The notes under the pieces: model-generated | Told to the model about the DNA's origin: nothing | What the model saw: only the letters and a program-made list of their open reading frames with translations | The model's database searches: none | Shown here: piece after piece, positions 37,954-46,868 of the stretch | How the letters are laid out: each line of letters opens with the position of its first letter | Position numbering within the stretch: the first letter of the stretch is position 1 | Made by a program: the position numbers and the translations under genes | Source: Alphaproteobacteria bacterium | GTDB lineage: Bacteria > Pseudomonadota > Alphaproteobacteria > RF32 > CAG-239 | Reading direction: 5' to 3' | Length of the DNA stretch: 64,000 bases | NCBI GenBank assembly: GCA_017460085.1 | Contig: JAFUBQ010000005.1 | Span: forward strand, 62,001-126,000

Positions 37954-37977
37954 GCGTCCCTTGGAAACAAGGGACGC
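37954..37977 (-). terminator. Intrinsic terminator after rpsD
   Basis: A perfect ten-base stem GCGTCCCTTG/CAAGGGACGC with tetraloop; on the minus strand it is followed by TTTCTTTTT. It sits about 25 bases past the rpsD stop. Confidence 0.92.
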
Positions 37978-38000
37978 ATCGCAAGAAAAATTCTGCAATA

Positions 38001-38615
38001 TTATCTTGAGTAGTATTCCACCACCAAGTTCGGTTCCATAACGGCAGCATACGGAATGTCTTGGAATTTCGGCACAAATGTATATTTAGCCGTTAATTTC
38101 TTCGTATCTACTTCCAAATATTCCGGACAATCGCGAGTTTGTGACTCAACAGCGGCTAAAACGCACGCTAATTTTTTCGACTTTTCACGAACTTCAATAA
38201 CATCACCAACTTTTACCATATAAGAAGGAATGTTAACTTTTTTGCCGTTAACCGTAACGTGACCATGGTTTACAAACTGGCGAGCCGCAAACACGGTTGA
38301 AGCAAACTTAGATTTATATACTAAGTTGTCCAAACGCGACTCCAGCAAACCAACTAAGTTTTCAGCGCTATCACCTGTGCGGCGAATAGCTTCAGCATAA
38401 TATTTATGAAATTGCTTTTCTGAAATATTACCGTAATAAACTTTCAACTTTTGCTTAGCAATCAATTGTTGACCATAGTCGGTAATCTTGGCTTTTCTTT
38501 GGCCGTGTTGTCCCGGACGATATGATCTTTTATTATACGGGCTATTTGCTTCACCCCATAAGTTGTCGCCATAGCGACGGCTGTTTTTCTTTTTAGCAGC
38601 TACAATACTTTTCAT
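38001..38615 (-). CDS. rpsD: Small ribosomal subunit protein uS4
   Basis: Primary 16S rRNA-binding protein and early assembly factor. 204 residues; [41 protein letters not shown] and the S4 domain [21 protein letters not shown] are typical. Monocistronic, with its own terminator and a leader of about 110 bases that can form a hairpin. Confidence 0.98.
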   Translation of the reverse strand: MKSIVAAKKKNSRRYGDNLWGEANSPYNKRSYRPGQHGQRKAKITDYGQQLIAKQKLKVYYGNISEKQFHKYYAEAIRRTGDSAENLVGLLESRLDNLVYKSKFASTVFAARQFVNHGHVTVNGKKVNIPSYMVKVGDVIEVREKSKKLACVLAAVESQTRDCPEYLEVDTKKLTAKYTFVPKFQDIPYAAVMEPNLVVEYYSR

Positions 38616-38683
38616 TTTAATATATCCTTTTTTTAATTTTAACTTTATTGTCCCGATAGTTTACGACCTTGAAACCGCAAACG

Positions 38684-38716
38684 AGATTGCCGCACAAAAG
38701 CATAGAGCAACAATCT
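38684..38716 (-). promoter_or_regulatory. Hairpin in the rpsD leader
   Basis: In the rpsD 5' region, AGATTGTTGC and GCGGCAATCT form a ten-pair stem (two G-T pairs) about 70 bases before the start codon. It is not followed by a T run, so it is not a terminator. uS4 represses its own synthesis through leader structures in other bacteria; a similar role here is inference. Confidence 0.35.
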
Positions 38717-38831
38717 GCCTCCTCGGAAGTGAAGTCAAACTATATCAGTTTTTTATAAAATGCAACCATTTTTTTTGCTTTGCTGCTTTTTTTTGTATGC
38801 TCTTATTATGTGTTTTGAAAAAATAAACAAA

Positions 38832-40121
38832 TTAGGCAGATTTTTTCATATGCCCTTTAATCATTTTCGGCTTTGCGTTTTCGGTTACAACTTTTTCATC
38901 AATCACCAACTCTGTTACATCTTTTTTATCCGGAAGTTCATACATCCATTCCATCAAAATTTCTTCCATAATGGCGCGTAAGCCTCGGGCACCGGTTTTG
39001 CGTTTTATTGCCAACTTGGCAATGGCTTGCATTGCTTCCGGCAAAATTGTGAGCTTAACATCGTCCATATCAAACAGCGAAATATATTGGCTGACGAGCG
39101 CATTTTTCGGTTCGGTCAAAACTTTTATTAGAGCTGTTTCATCAAGCTCATCGAGCGTTGCAATCACCGGCATACGGCCGGTAAATTCCGGAATTAAACC
39201 AAACTTTACTAAATCTTCCGGCCGAACGTCCTTTAAAATTTGCCCGATAGTTTTATCTTCCTTATCAACTTTAGCACCGAAACCGATTGAATTATTGTTT
39301 TCAGAGCCGTGTTTTTCAATAATCTTTTCTAAGCCGGCAAAAGCGCCGCCGCAAATAAATAAAATATTTGTGGTGTCAACGTGTAAAAACTCTTGTTGCG
39401 GGTGCTTGCGTCCTCCTTGCGGCGGCACATTAGCAACTGTTCCTTCCACAATTTTTAGCAACGCTTGCTGCACTCCTTCACCGGAAACATCTCGCGTAAT
39501 TGAAGGACCATCGGTTTTGCGTGAAATTTTATCTATTTCATCAATATAGATAATGCCGCGTTGTGCTTTTTCGATATCATAATCGGCATTTTGCACTAAT
39601 TTCAGAATGATGTTTTCCACGTCTTCGCCAACATATCCAGCTTCGGTTAAAGTTGTGGCATCGGCAATGGCAAACGGCACATTCAAAATGCGCGCCAAAG
39701 TTTGCGCTAAAAGTGTTTTCCCCGAGCCGGTGGAGCCAATTAAAATTACGTTAGATTTTGTAATATCAACTTCATTTTTTTTAGGGTTATTTAAGCGTTT
39801 ATAGTGGTTATAAACCGCCACCGAAAGAACCTTTTTAGCATAATCCTGCCCAATTACATATTCATCAAGAAAAGACTTAATTTTAGACGGAGTCGGCAAT
39901 TCATTCAAAAATGGCATTTCACCGGATGCTGTCTTTGCCTCTGCCTCGGCTTCATTAATTTCTTCTTCCATAATGGTATGGCAAACATCAATACATTCGT
40001 CGCAAATATAAACTCCGCGTCCGGCAATCAGTTTTTTCACTTCATTCTGACTTTTTCCGCAAAACGAGCAATGCAAAATTTCATCTTCTTTTTTATTGTC
40101 ATCTTTATCTTTTTTACTCAT
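38832..40121 (-). CDS. clpX: ATP-dependent Clp protease unfoldase ClpX
   Basis: AAA+ unfoldase that feeds substrates into ClpP. 429 residues: N-terminal zinc domain with [11 protein letters not shown] and CDECIDVC, Walker [18 protein letters not shown], Walker [11 protein letters not shown], the IGF loop NNSIGFGAK for ClpP docking, and sensor regions. Nine bases downstream of clpP, the classic order. Confidence 0.98.
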   Translation of the reverse strand: MSKKDKDDNKKEDEILHCSFCGKSQNEVKKLIAGRGVYICDECIDVCHTIMEEEINEAEAEAKTASGEMPFLNELPTPSKIKSFLDEYVIGQDYAKKVLSVAVYNHYKRLNNPKKNEVDITKSNVILIGSTGSGKTLLAQTLARILNVPFAIADATTLTEAGYVGEDVENIILKLVQNADYDIEKAQRGIIYIDEIDKISRKTDGPSITRDVSGEGVQQALLKIVEGTVANVPPQGGRKHPQQEFLHVDTTNILFICGGAFAGLEKIIEKHGSENNNSIGFGAKVDKEDKTIGQILKDVRPEDLVKFGLIPEFTGRMPVIATLDELDETALIKVLTEPKNALVSQYISLFDMDDVKLTILPEAMQAIAKLAIKRKTGARGLRAIMEEILMEWMYELPDKKDVTELVIDEKVVTENAKPKMIKGHMKKSA

Positions 40122-40130
40122 AATGCCTCC

Positions 40131-40742
40131 TTATTTCATCTCGTCGCGGTTGGTAATAATATGGTCTATCAAGCCAAAATCAAGTGCTTCTTGCGGTGTC
40201 ATAAAATTATCGCGGTCCATGGCTTTTTCAATTACCGAAAGTTTTTGACCGGTATTTTGGGCATATATGGCATTCAAACGCTTGCGCAAATCCAAAATCA
40301 ATTTTGCCTGAATTTCAATATCGGCAGCTTGTCCTTTAGCACCGCCTGACGGTTGGTGAATCATAATTTGTGAGTTTGGTAGCGAATAGCGCTTGCCTTT
40401 TGTGCCGCCCGCCAGCAAAAATGAGCCCATTGAGCATGCTTGCCCCACACAAATTGTTGCCACATCGCAGGAAATATATTGCATAGTGTCATACATTGCA
40501 AAGCCGGAAGTAACCACGCCGCCCGGTGAGTTAATATATAGCGAAATATCTTTTTTGGGGTTTTCTGCTTCCAAAAACAGTAATTGCGCACAAACAAGCG
40601 CCGAAACCTCGTCATTAACTTCACCTGTTAAGAAAATAATTCGCTCTTTTAACAAACGCGAAAAAATATCAAATGAACGCTCGCCTTTAGGAGTTTGTTC
40701 CACCACCATCGGCACCAAAGAATTGGCCATAATTTCCGCCAT
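40131..40742 (-). CDS. clpP: Clp protease proteolytic subunit ClpP
   Basis: Tetradecameric serine protease. 203 residues with nucleophile S104 in [15 protein letters not shown]129 in MIHQPSGG, and the Asp in the [13 protein letters not shown] region. AAGGAT before the ATG. Co-transcribed with clpX. Confidence 0.98.
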   Translation of the reverse strand: MAEIMANSLVPMVVEQTPKGERSFDIFSRLLKERIIFLTGEVNDEVSALVCAQLLFLEAENPKKDISLYINSPGGVVTSGFAMYDTMQYISCDVATICVGQACSMGSFLLAGGTKGKRYSLPNSQIMIHQPSGGAKGQAADIEIQAKLILDLRKRLNAIYAQNTGQKLSVIEKAMDRDNFMTPQEALDFGLIDHIITNRDEMK

Positions 40743-40829
40743 TATCGTATCCTTTCTTTATATAAACACACCTGCCAAAGCTTAGTACAATATAATTAAT
40801 ATTTTCTAAAAGTAAAACTTTTTTTCATT

Positions 40830-41462
40830 TTACTGCTGGTTAAGCAACGATTTAATTTGTTCATTGGCAGCATAATCGGCAGCGGTTTTGCCGCTGTTGT
40901 CTTGTGCCTTAATGTTAGCACCGGCGGCAATAAGCAATTTAATCACTTCGACATTTTGATTAAGTGCCGCAGCATACATTAACACAGTATGTCCTTTATT
41001 ATCAACGGCTGAAACATCTGCGCCATATTTCAGCAGCATCTTAATAACCTGCGCCGAAGCATCGGTTCGGCAAACATTCAACAATAAAGTGCGACCTTTT
41101 TTATCACGAGCGTTAATGTCATGAGTTTCGGTTGCTGTAGCTTGCAAAATTTGTTCAGAATTTCTTCCTAAAACAGAAAGGGCTTTTTGAGCCATTTGCA
41201 AGATAGCCTCATTGTTGTTAACATCAGAATTTTGCTCATTAGTTATGACTGATAAAATATTTTCCAAACCAAATGAATCTTCCGATTGTGCTTGTTTAGT
41301 AGGTGCTAAAGAAAAAGATTTGCCCATATTTTGCATGGCATAATTAAGAGCTTTTTGCCCAATTTCCTGTCGGTGTTGATAAGCATAATAGCCGCCGCAA
41401 GCCAATGCAGCCAACAAAATAATCATTAAAACGCCTAAAAAAACGAGTAATTTTCTGAACAT
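40830..41462 (-). CDS. Membrane-anchored ankyrin-repeat protein
   Basis: 210 residues. One N-terminal membrane helix (residues about 5-27, LVFLGVLMIILLAALACGGY), a low-complexity linker, then about three ankyrin repeats: DINARDKKGRTLLLNVC, KYGADVSAVDNKGHTVLMYA and AAGANIKAQDNSGKTAADYA. The repeats probably face the periplasm, but topology is inferred. Starts ten bases after ruvX on the same strand. Binding partner unknown; another ankyrin-like protein lies at 42.4 kb. Confidence 0.82.
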   Translation of the reverse strand: MFRKLLVFLGVLMIILLAALACGGYYAYQHRQEIGQKALNYAMQNMGKSFSLAPTKQAQSEDSFGLENILSVITNEQNSDVNNNEAILQMAQKALSVLGRNSEQILQATATETHDINARDKKGRTLLLNVCRTDASAQVIKMLLKYGADVSAVDNKGHTVLMYAAALNQNVEVIKLLIAAGANIKAQDNSGKTAADYAANEQIKSLLNQQ

Positions 41463-41472
41463 ATTTTTTCCT

Positions 41473-41934
41473 TTATTTCATATAAGTTAATGCATCTAAA
41501 GCGCCTTGCAAAATATATGCGGCGGCAGAAGCATCTAAAACTTTTTGGCGCTTTTGCCGTGATAAATCTACTTCCTTAATTAAAAACTTTTCCATTGCCG
41601 AAGATGACAAACGTTCGTCCCAAAAAACATAAGGTAAATCAATTTCCTCAGATAATTTTAAAGCAAATGCGCGAACTTCCTTAGCTATATCTCCCTCAGC
41701 ACCGTTCATTAGCAAAGGCAGACCATAGACAATGCCGCCGATTTCTTTTTGGCCTATAATTTGCTTTAATTCCGACACATCTTTTTTCCAAGTTGTGCGA
41801 TAGATAATTTTGTGCGCAGTAGCAATGCCGCGCAGCAAATCAGACACGGCAACGCCCATACGCTTGCTGCCATAGTCTATTCCAAGCAAGGCCTTATATG
41901 GCGGTAATATATTTTTAAATTCCGAAAGTTCCAT
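41473..41934 (-). CDS. ruvX: Holliday junction resolvase-like RuvX (YqgF)
   Basis: RNase H-fold protein, needed for 16S pre-rRNA 5' processing in E. coli. 153 residues with GIDYGSKRMGVAVSD (first Asp), IVYGLPLLMNG and FWDERLSS plus LDASAAAYILQ (last Asp). TTTTTCTCC near the start indicates a GGAGAAAAA ribosome-binding site. Confidence 0.93.
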   Translation of the reverse strand: MELSEFKNILPPYKALLGIDYGSKRMGVAVSDLLRGIATAHKIIYRTTWKKDVSELKQIIGQKEIGGIVYGLPLLMNGAEGDIAKEVRAFALKLSEEIDLPYVFWDERLSSSAMEKFLIKEVDLSRQKRQKVLDASAAAYILQGALDALTYMK

Positions 41935-42084
41935 TTTTTCTCCGTTGAACGCATTTTTAAACTCTTATACGGCTAAAGTCAAATAAAATCATAAATAAGA
42001 CTGTTCCAGTTCAGAAACTTTTATAAAAAAAATATTGATTAAATTAAGCCCCCGCTAAAAAAATAAATATTTTTCAAAAACAGG

Positions 42085-42113
42085 TTGACAAAAGGCAAAA
42101 TTTTTGCTAGCTT
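42085..42113 (+). promoter_or_regulatory. Promoter of the 42-kb structured RNA
   Basis: A perfect TTGACA (42085-42090), 17-base spacer and TAGCTT (42108-42113), predicting a start near 42120, exactly where the structured region begins. Confidence 0.65.
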
Positions 42114-42119
42114 AAACTT

Positions 42120-42371
42120 AAGCAAGGTGAAAAGGACTTGCCTGAGGTGTGGAAACCTCTTTGAGAGCGTCAATGCAAGACGTTAAATTTTGCAGGCCCG
42201 ATGGTTATCTTTTATATGATGATCGGTGGGCGGCAAAATAAGCCGTTTTACATAGACATCATATAAATATTCTAGACAAATATATAGCTGTTTAGGCCAA
42301 TATGTCGCACTATTCTCTCAAATAGTTTCCAACCGCCGGTCGCTTTTCATTAAGCGACTTGTTTTATTTTT
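42120..42371 (+). ncRNA. Structured RNA with possible pseudoknot, family unknown
   Basis: About 250 non-coding bases between a consensus promoter and a terminator. Hairpins in order: GCAAG/CTTGC (42122-42141), GAGGT/ACCTC (42144-42159), AGCGTC/GACGTT (42166-42184), and a long stem ATTTTGC/GCAAAAT (42187-42239) enclosing GCCC/GGGC. The loop sequence TTTATATGATG (42211-42221) is perfectly complementary to CATCATATAAA (42257-42267), enough for an 11-pair pseudoknot or an alternative fold. CTCTTTGAGAG (42157-42167) can also pair 10 of 11 with 42315-42325, closing the whole domain but competing with hairpin 2. I recognise no tmRNA, RNase P, SRP or riboswitch consensus. It may be independent or the leader of the ankyrin-like gene 20 bases beyond. 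Confidence 0.68.
42339..42371 (+). terminator. Intrinsic terminator between the structured RNA and the large gene
   Basis: GTCGCTT (42339-42345) and AAGCGAC (42352-42358) form a seven-pair stem with six-base loop, followed by TTGTTTTATTTTT. The large gene starts 20 bases later, so it would act as end of the RNA or as attenuator. Confidence 0.8.
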
Positions 42372-42391
42372 AGCGGATAAGGAGAAAAGAG

Positions 42392-44761
42392 ATGAGAGAT
42401 ATTGAAGAAATAAAGAAATTGATTGAAGAGCATAAGAAATATCAGGCAGAGGGTAATGAACACTTTTTATATTACACACAAGGAGATTTAGATAAGGCTC
42501 TTGTTAATGCTAAATCAATTGAAGAAACAAAACTCTTACTAAGTGGAGGGGCAAATCCAAACAAAAGAAATATTCTTGGTGAAAATGAGGCATTTACTCA
42601 TGCTCAATCTATTGAACAAATGCAAGCATTGGTAGATGCAGGTGCAGAAATTACGAAAGAGGATTTTGTGAACTGTATGTGGAATAATCGGGGAGGTGAC
42701 TGGAAAGAAAAATGTCACTTTCTTTTGAGCCACCAAGTGGATAAAGATCAACCTATTCCTACATGGAATTCTATGTTTGATTATGTTAATAACCCTATTA
42801 ATGTCAATCCTGATGTTTGGTATGCTAGAGACTTAGAAAGTCGTTGGAAAAAATTAGCAACAATAGAGGGACGCGAACGTGATAAAATGAGACGCCAAGG
42901 GGAACAAATCAAAAATGAAGCGTGTTTATCATTAGGTATTGATGTAAAAGATGTCCGTTATTGTAAGCGTATAGGCGATGTTGTTCAGATTGATTATCAT
43001 ACAAACCATACGGATGGACATATATGCCTTGCAACTGTGTATGATAATAAATTTACTAAAATTGGTGAATGCGAGACTCCTAGCGGATATGGACCTATAG
43101 AAGATTTTTATATGCTAGACCATTTGGGAAAAAATTTATATAGAACTTTCACAGGTGTGCATGATGGTCTTTTGAACAGTGGAGAAATTTCTTATATTGG
43201 GGCAAAAAAAGTATTTTTAACAATTGATTCCAAAGGTGTAAAAGATGGTGTCACAAAGGATAATGAAAAAGAGGCTATTTCTTATGTGAATAATTACCAT
43301 GATGGTGAACTAAAAAAATATTTGCTTCAATGGCGTCCTGAGATAATGCTAAGAAATGCTGATTTTTTGGATTTGGGCGTAGAAGACATTTTGGATTGTG
43401 TAAAACAAGTTAATGACACTGATAGTCGTGCTATAGGATTACAGGCATATATTAATAAATATCAAAAAAATAAAGAAATCTATAAAACATATCAAACTAC
43501 CGAAGATCGAAATTTCTTTATAAGTTTAATTAACACTGAGAACAAGGGAAAAATCGAAGTTGATGAACATCGCTTATTCGATTTGAAAGGTGTTTCTATT
43601 AAAGATTTAGCTGATGGTTATTCTGAAACTGCATTGCTTGCTGCTAAAGCTTATGATTGTTCTCACTTATCAGGATTATTACAAGTTGCGATTGAAGCAC
43701 CAAACACTCCGGCATTTGATTTAATTTCTGCACGATATCGCGAACAATATGGGAATGAAGTTGTTAACGCTATTACTGAACGTGCTGACGAAATAATTAA
43801 ATTGCCATACAAAAAAATGTTTTTTGAGACAATTACCAAAGATAATTCTAATGCACCGGAAGCGAATTTTTTAGATGCATTTACTGATAAAATCCGTGAT
43901 TTAGCGATGCAAAAATATGGTCAGGAGGATTGGTATACAAGTATTTCTGAAGCGGCAAAAGACCCTAAATTTATGGAAGATGCCAATCAAGTTTGGGATA
44001 AGATGTTTGCGGAAGCTGATAAATATGCGACCTATAGACCTAATGAACATAATAATGCTTATATTCGTCAGATGTTTCCTGAAAAAACAGCTCAGTTGCA
44101 TGAGTTTGTAACGACACAAAAAATGGGTGATTTTGTGGAGGTCTTAGACGATGCAATTAAATATCATCAGCAAGTAGGCAAAATGATGGCTGCCATTAGA
44201 GAATATAGTAAAGACAATGAAGTTTCATTCAACGGTAATTTACATTTTGACTTAGTTGATGCCGGCATCGAAACTAAAAAAGAGGCTAAACGTTGTTTGG
44301 ATATTTGGCAATCTGCAAATGAACGTCCCGACCGATATGGTTCACCTTATAATGAATATTCGGTTCGCCAAATTGCTCAAATTGCCAAATCTGATGTGAT
44401 GCAAGATTGGATGTATCCGGTAATGATGGACGCAATTAAAAAAGGCGGTTTAACCATGTCGGAAGGGCGTATGCCAAGCGAACGCACATTGTTTGATTGT
44501 TGTAAAGCGTGGAAAATCAATCCGGCGATGCCGCAAAGATTGGCAAAATTTGTGGGCACGCACAGCTTAAAGGGGCGCATGCTAGCCGGTGCTATTTTTG
44601 ATAAAATGGTTACAGATGGTAAAACAACACCTGAGGAATGGCGCGATAATAAAGTTTTGCACAAAAATTTTATGAAGAATTGGCTCGTGCCGAAACAATG
44701 CCGCGCGAAAAAGCTCTTAAACAATATATTCCGAATACGCCGATTAATCGCAAACGCGTGA
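42392..44761 (+). CDS. Very large ankyrin-like accessory protein, frame shifts near the end
   Basis: 789 residues in this frame; soluble, no signal peptide. Residues about 30-92 contain two degenerate ankyrin units (KLLLSGGANPNKRNILGENE; MQALVDAGAEITKEDF). The remaining 700 residues are mainly helical and match no family I recognise. Strong AAGGAG ribosome-binding site. Codon use is AT-rich, with AGA for Arg, unlike neighbours for the first 1.9 kb, and becomes more host-like in the last 500 bases. After about residue 760 the frame reads WLVPKQCRAKKLLNN..., poor protein sequence, while the -1 frame continues well to 44943. Likely acquired accessory gene, possibly an effector or a phage-like protein; function unknown. 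Confidence 0.8.
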   Translation: MRDIEEIKKLIEEHKKYQAEGNEHFLYYTQGDLDKALVNAKSIEETKLLLSGGANPNKRNILGENEAFTHAQSIEQMQALVDAGAEITKEDFVNCMWNNRGGDWKEKCHFLLSHQVDKDQPIPTWNSMFDYVNNPINVNPDVWYARDLESRWKKLATIEGRERDKMRRQGEQIKNEACLSLGIDVKDVRYCKRIGDVVQIDYHTNHTDGHICLATVYDNKFTKIGECETPSGYGPIEDFYMLDHLGKNLYRTFTGVHDGLLNSGEISYIGAKKVFLTIDSKGVKDGVTKDNEKEAISYVNNYHDGELKKYLLQWRPEIMLRNADFLDLGVEDILDCVKQVNDTDSRAIGLQAYINKYQKNKEIYKTYQTTEDRNFFISLINTENKGKIEVDEHRLFDLKGVSIKDLADGYSETALLAAKAYDCSHLSGLLQVAIEAPNTPAFDLISARYREQYGNEVVNAITERADEIIKLPYKKMFFETITKDNSNAPEANFLDAFTDKIRDLAMQKYGQEDWYTSISEAAKDPKFMEDANQVWDKMFAEADKYATYRPNEHNNAYIRQMFPEKTAQLHEFVTTQKMGDFVEVLDDAIKYHQQVGKMMAAIREYSKDNEVSFNGNLHFDLVDAGIETKKEAKRCLDIWQSANERPDRYGSPYNEYSVRQIAQIAKSDVMQDWMYPVMMDAIKKGGLTMSEGRMPSERTLFDCCKAWKINPAMPQRLAKFVGTHSLKGRMLAGAIFDKMVTDGKTTPEEWRDNKVLHKNFMKNWLVPKQCRAKKLLNNIFRIRRLIANA

Positions 44762-44943
44762 TCGGTATGGGTATGGAAGAAAAAGGCATTGAAAATACGC
44801 CGGAAAACTTCAAATCCTTATATCGCCAAATGCGTGAGCAAGGTGTATTTGAAAAAATGTTAGCTAAACCGGAAGAAGCCAGAACAACGTTTTCTTCAAG
44901 ACTTTTGGTTGAAACGGCACGAAGAAGGGCTGGCCGGGAATAA
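44653..44943 (+). CDS. C-terminal continuation of the ankyrin-like protein in the -1 frame
   Basis: From 44653 (after a TAA at 44650) to 44943 the -1 frame is open and has clear protein character: YEELARAETMPREKALKQY, then PNTPINRKRVIGMGMEEKG and a charged helical tail ending in RRRAGRE. Joined at the A-AAT-TTT run (44665-44671) it would give one protein of about 850 residues. A TTG start at 44680 would allow a separate 87-residue protein, but no ribosome-binding site is visible, so a frameshift (programmed, mutational, or assembly error) is favoured. A strong terminator follows. Confidence 0.65.
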   Translation, partial: SFAQKFYEELARAETMPREKALKQYIPNTPINRKRVIGMGMEEKGIENTPENFKSLYRQMREQGVFEKMLAKPEEARTTFSSRLLVETARRRAGRE

Positions 44944-44973
44944 CTAAAATTTATTCTCAAAAGTATAAATAAA

Positions 44974-45002
44974 AACGCACCGAGCAAAAATCGGTGCGTT
45001 TT
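44974..45002. terminator. Bidirectional intrinsic terminator
   Basis: AACGCACCGA and TCGGTGCGTT form a perfect ten-base stem with a seven-base loop, with A and T runs on either side; ends both the large plus-strand gene and minus-strand truA. Confidence 0.92.
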
Positions 45003-45036
45003 GCAATGCTATGTTAGCGGCAGTGTAAAGTTTTTT

Positions 45037-45780
45037 TCAATACATCACCTTATTCAAATACAATCCGCAGGCAGGGGCGGAAATGCCGGCTTTAGTGCGG
45101 TCTTTGGCTTCTAAAATGCGCTTTACATCTTCCGGAGCAAATTTTTTGCTGCCCACCTGTGACAATGTGCCGACCATATTACGCACCTGATGATAGATAA
45201 ACGAGCGTGCCTCAACCGTGAATACAATTTCATCGCCAACTATATCAATATCTAATTTATCCAGCGTTTTAACCGGTGAAAGTGCCTGACAGCCTGCTCC
45301 GCGGAACGATGAAAAATCGTGATTGCCGAGCAAATATTTTGCGCCTTGCCGCATTGCCGCAATATCAAGTGCCGGAAAAGGCAAATGCCACACCCGATTG
45401 AGCCGCAGCGGCGTAGCTCCACGGCGATTAAGCAGCCGATAAATATAGCCACGTTCTTTGGCTGAAAAGCGTGCATGAAAGCTGTCGTCAACAATTTCGG
45501 TATTAATAACTGCTACCGGTGCTTGCAGTTCACGCAGCAAGGCATTCAAACTTTCTTGCATTTTAAAGGCATTTAAGGGTGAATCTAAATCAAAATGTGC
45601 CACTTGTCCTAAAGCATGCACACCGGCATCGGTGCGTCCGGCACCATAAACTTCGGTTGTTTGATGTGAAAAGCCGTAAATTGCCCGCTCCAAAAAATCT
45701 TGCACGCTTGGTCCGTCTTTTTGCTTTTGCCAACCGACTAAATTTGTGCCGTCATATTCTACCATAATTTTATAGCGCAT
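45037..45780 (-). CDS. truA: tRNA pseudouridine(38-40) synthase TruA
   Basis: Modifies uridines 38-40 in tRNA anticodon arms. 247 residues; catalytic D51 in GAGRTDAGVHALGQ, plus RGYIYRLLNRR and FIYHQVRNMVGTL. Four bases after the ThiE-like gene in the same direction. Confidence 0.97.
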   Translation of the reverse strand: MRYKIMVEYDGTNLVGWQKQKDGPSVQDFLERAIYGFSHQTTEVYGAGRTDAGVHALGQVAHFDLDSPLNAFKMQESLNALLRELQAPVAVINTEIVDDSFHARFSAKERGYIYRLLNRRGATPLRLNRVWHLPFPALDIAAMRQGAKYLLGNHDFSSFRGAGCQALSPVKTLDKLDIDIVGDEIVFTVEARSFIYHQVRNMVGTLSQVGSKKFAPEDVKRILEAKDRTKAGISAPACGLYLNKVMY

Positions 45781-45784
45781 TTTT

Positions 45785-46297
45785 TTATTTTACCTCAACA
45801 TCTTCAATAATTATAAAATCAGCACTTATGGCTGAAATATCTACATCATTGTCTTCAATTTGTGCCGCACTCTGAATTAAGAACAACTCGTTATACCATT
45901 GCAGTAGTTCTTTTGTTTGTTCCAACCCTTCCTGCCAAACTTTAAACGCCACAAAATCAGGCTCACATTCGCTCACCAGCATTGCTTCGTGCCGGCGATT
46001 GCGGCTAATAACACCGATAATAGCTTGCGGATTTTGCGCTTGCAATTTTTTGATAAGTTTTTGCGGTGCCGATTCTTTAGATGTATCAACCATAAAGCCG
46101 TCTAAATTGTTTTTTTGGTAAAAAGACACAGCTTTTTCTCCCGATGCCAAGACCAGTTTATCGGCTGCATGGGCTTTTTGCACAAACTCAGCGGCAAATT
46201 CAACCGATGTTGAATCCGGCAAAATAAAACAGCGGCATTGCTGATTTTCTATTATATTAAAATTTTTTTGAGTAATTCTGATGATAAAGTTTTGCAT
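45785..46297 (-). CDS. Degenerate ThiE-like alpha/beta protein
   Basis: 170 residues with alternating beta/alpha pattern. The stretch GVISRNRRHEAMLVSECEPD followed by FVAFKVW resembles the region of thiamine-phosphate synthase (ThiE) superfamily barrels where HxAMxAGExGADYVxFG occurs. The usual ThiE phosphate and pyrimidine-binding residues are not evident and the protein is short, so thiamine synthesis is not claimed. Upstream of truA with four-base spacing. Divergent from the coiled-coil/zapA pair. Confidence 0.6.
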   Translation of the reverse strand: MQNFIIRITQKNFNIIENQQCRCFILPDSTSVEFAAEFVQKAHAADKLVLASGEKAVSFYQKNNLDGFMVDTSKESAPQKLIKKLQAQNPQAIIGVISRNRRHEAMLVSECEPDFVAFKVWQEGLEQTKELLQWYNELFLIQSAAQIEDNDVDISAISADFIIIEDVEVK

Positions 46298-46376
46298 TTT
46301 GATTATCTTTATGTTATCTCTAAAATTAAATTAAGAGAATTATATAACAATTTTAGATAAAAGGAAGTTTTTTATT

Positions 46377-46868
46377 ATGGATATGCAAAATTTACCGAAA
46401 AGCGAAAGCTCTGTTGCGCGTTTAAGCACTGTTGTGGAAGAATTAATTGCGGTTGTGCAAAAACAACGGGCAGATTTATCAGCAGCATTAGAAGCTGAAA
46501 AAAATAAAACGGCAGCTTCTGTTGCGCAAATAAATGCTTTAGAAGAACAAAACAAACAACTTAGCGAAGAATTAAATGCGGCTAAAAACAATACAGCGGC
46601 AGAAACTAAAATTAAAGAACTTGAAGATTTAGCCGAAAACCGCAATAATAAAATCAGCGGTTTGCAAACCGAAGTGCAAAATTTAAACACGGCGCTTGCA
46701 AATCGCAAGGCTCAACTGGAAGAAGTTGAACAAAAAAATGCCGAATTAGTGCAGAAGTTGGCGCAAATGCAACAAACAATTGCTCAAACAACAGAAAATA
46801 TTGATGATGTTGTGGCAAAATTAGAAAAGGTATTAAACGAAAATGGGGCAAGTAACAATAACAATTGA
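46377..46868 (+). CDS. Coiled-coil protein upstream of zapA
   Basis: 163 residues, almost wholly a long coiled coil rich in Ala, Glu, Lys and Gln (EAEKNKTAASVAQINALEEQ and similar heptads), ending in a short Asn tail. No catalytic motif. AAGGAAG precedes ATG and the end overlaps zapA by 26 bases. Alphaproteobacteria often carry a small coiled-coil (DUF4164-like) gene just before zapA, which suggests a link to the division ring. Confidence 0.8.
   Translation: MDMQNLPKSESSVARLSTVVEELIAVVQKQRADLSAALEAEKNKTAASVAQINALEEQNKQLSEELNAAKNNTAAETKIKELEDLAENRNNKISGLQTEVQNLNTALANRKAQLEEVEQKNAELVQKLAQMQQTIAQTTENIDDVVAKLEKVLNENGASNNNN

Noticed and set aside
42120..42371. tmRNA, RNase P RNA or SRP RNA as identity of the 42-kb RNA
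   Set aside because: No tag-peptide frame or tRNA-like end, no RNase P GAGGAAAGTCC-type core and no SRP GGAAGCA tetraloop region were found.
44680..44943. Independent 87-residue gene with TTG start
   Set aside because: No ribosome-binding site before the TTG, and the frame is open with good protein character upstream of it to 44653, which fits a frameshifted C-terminus better.
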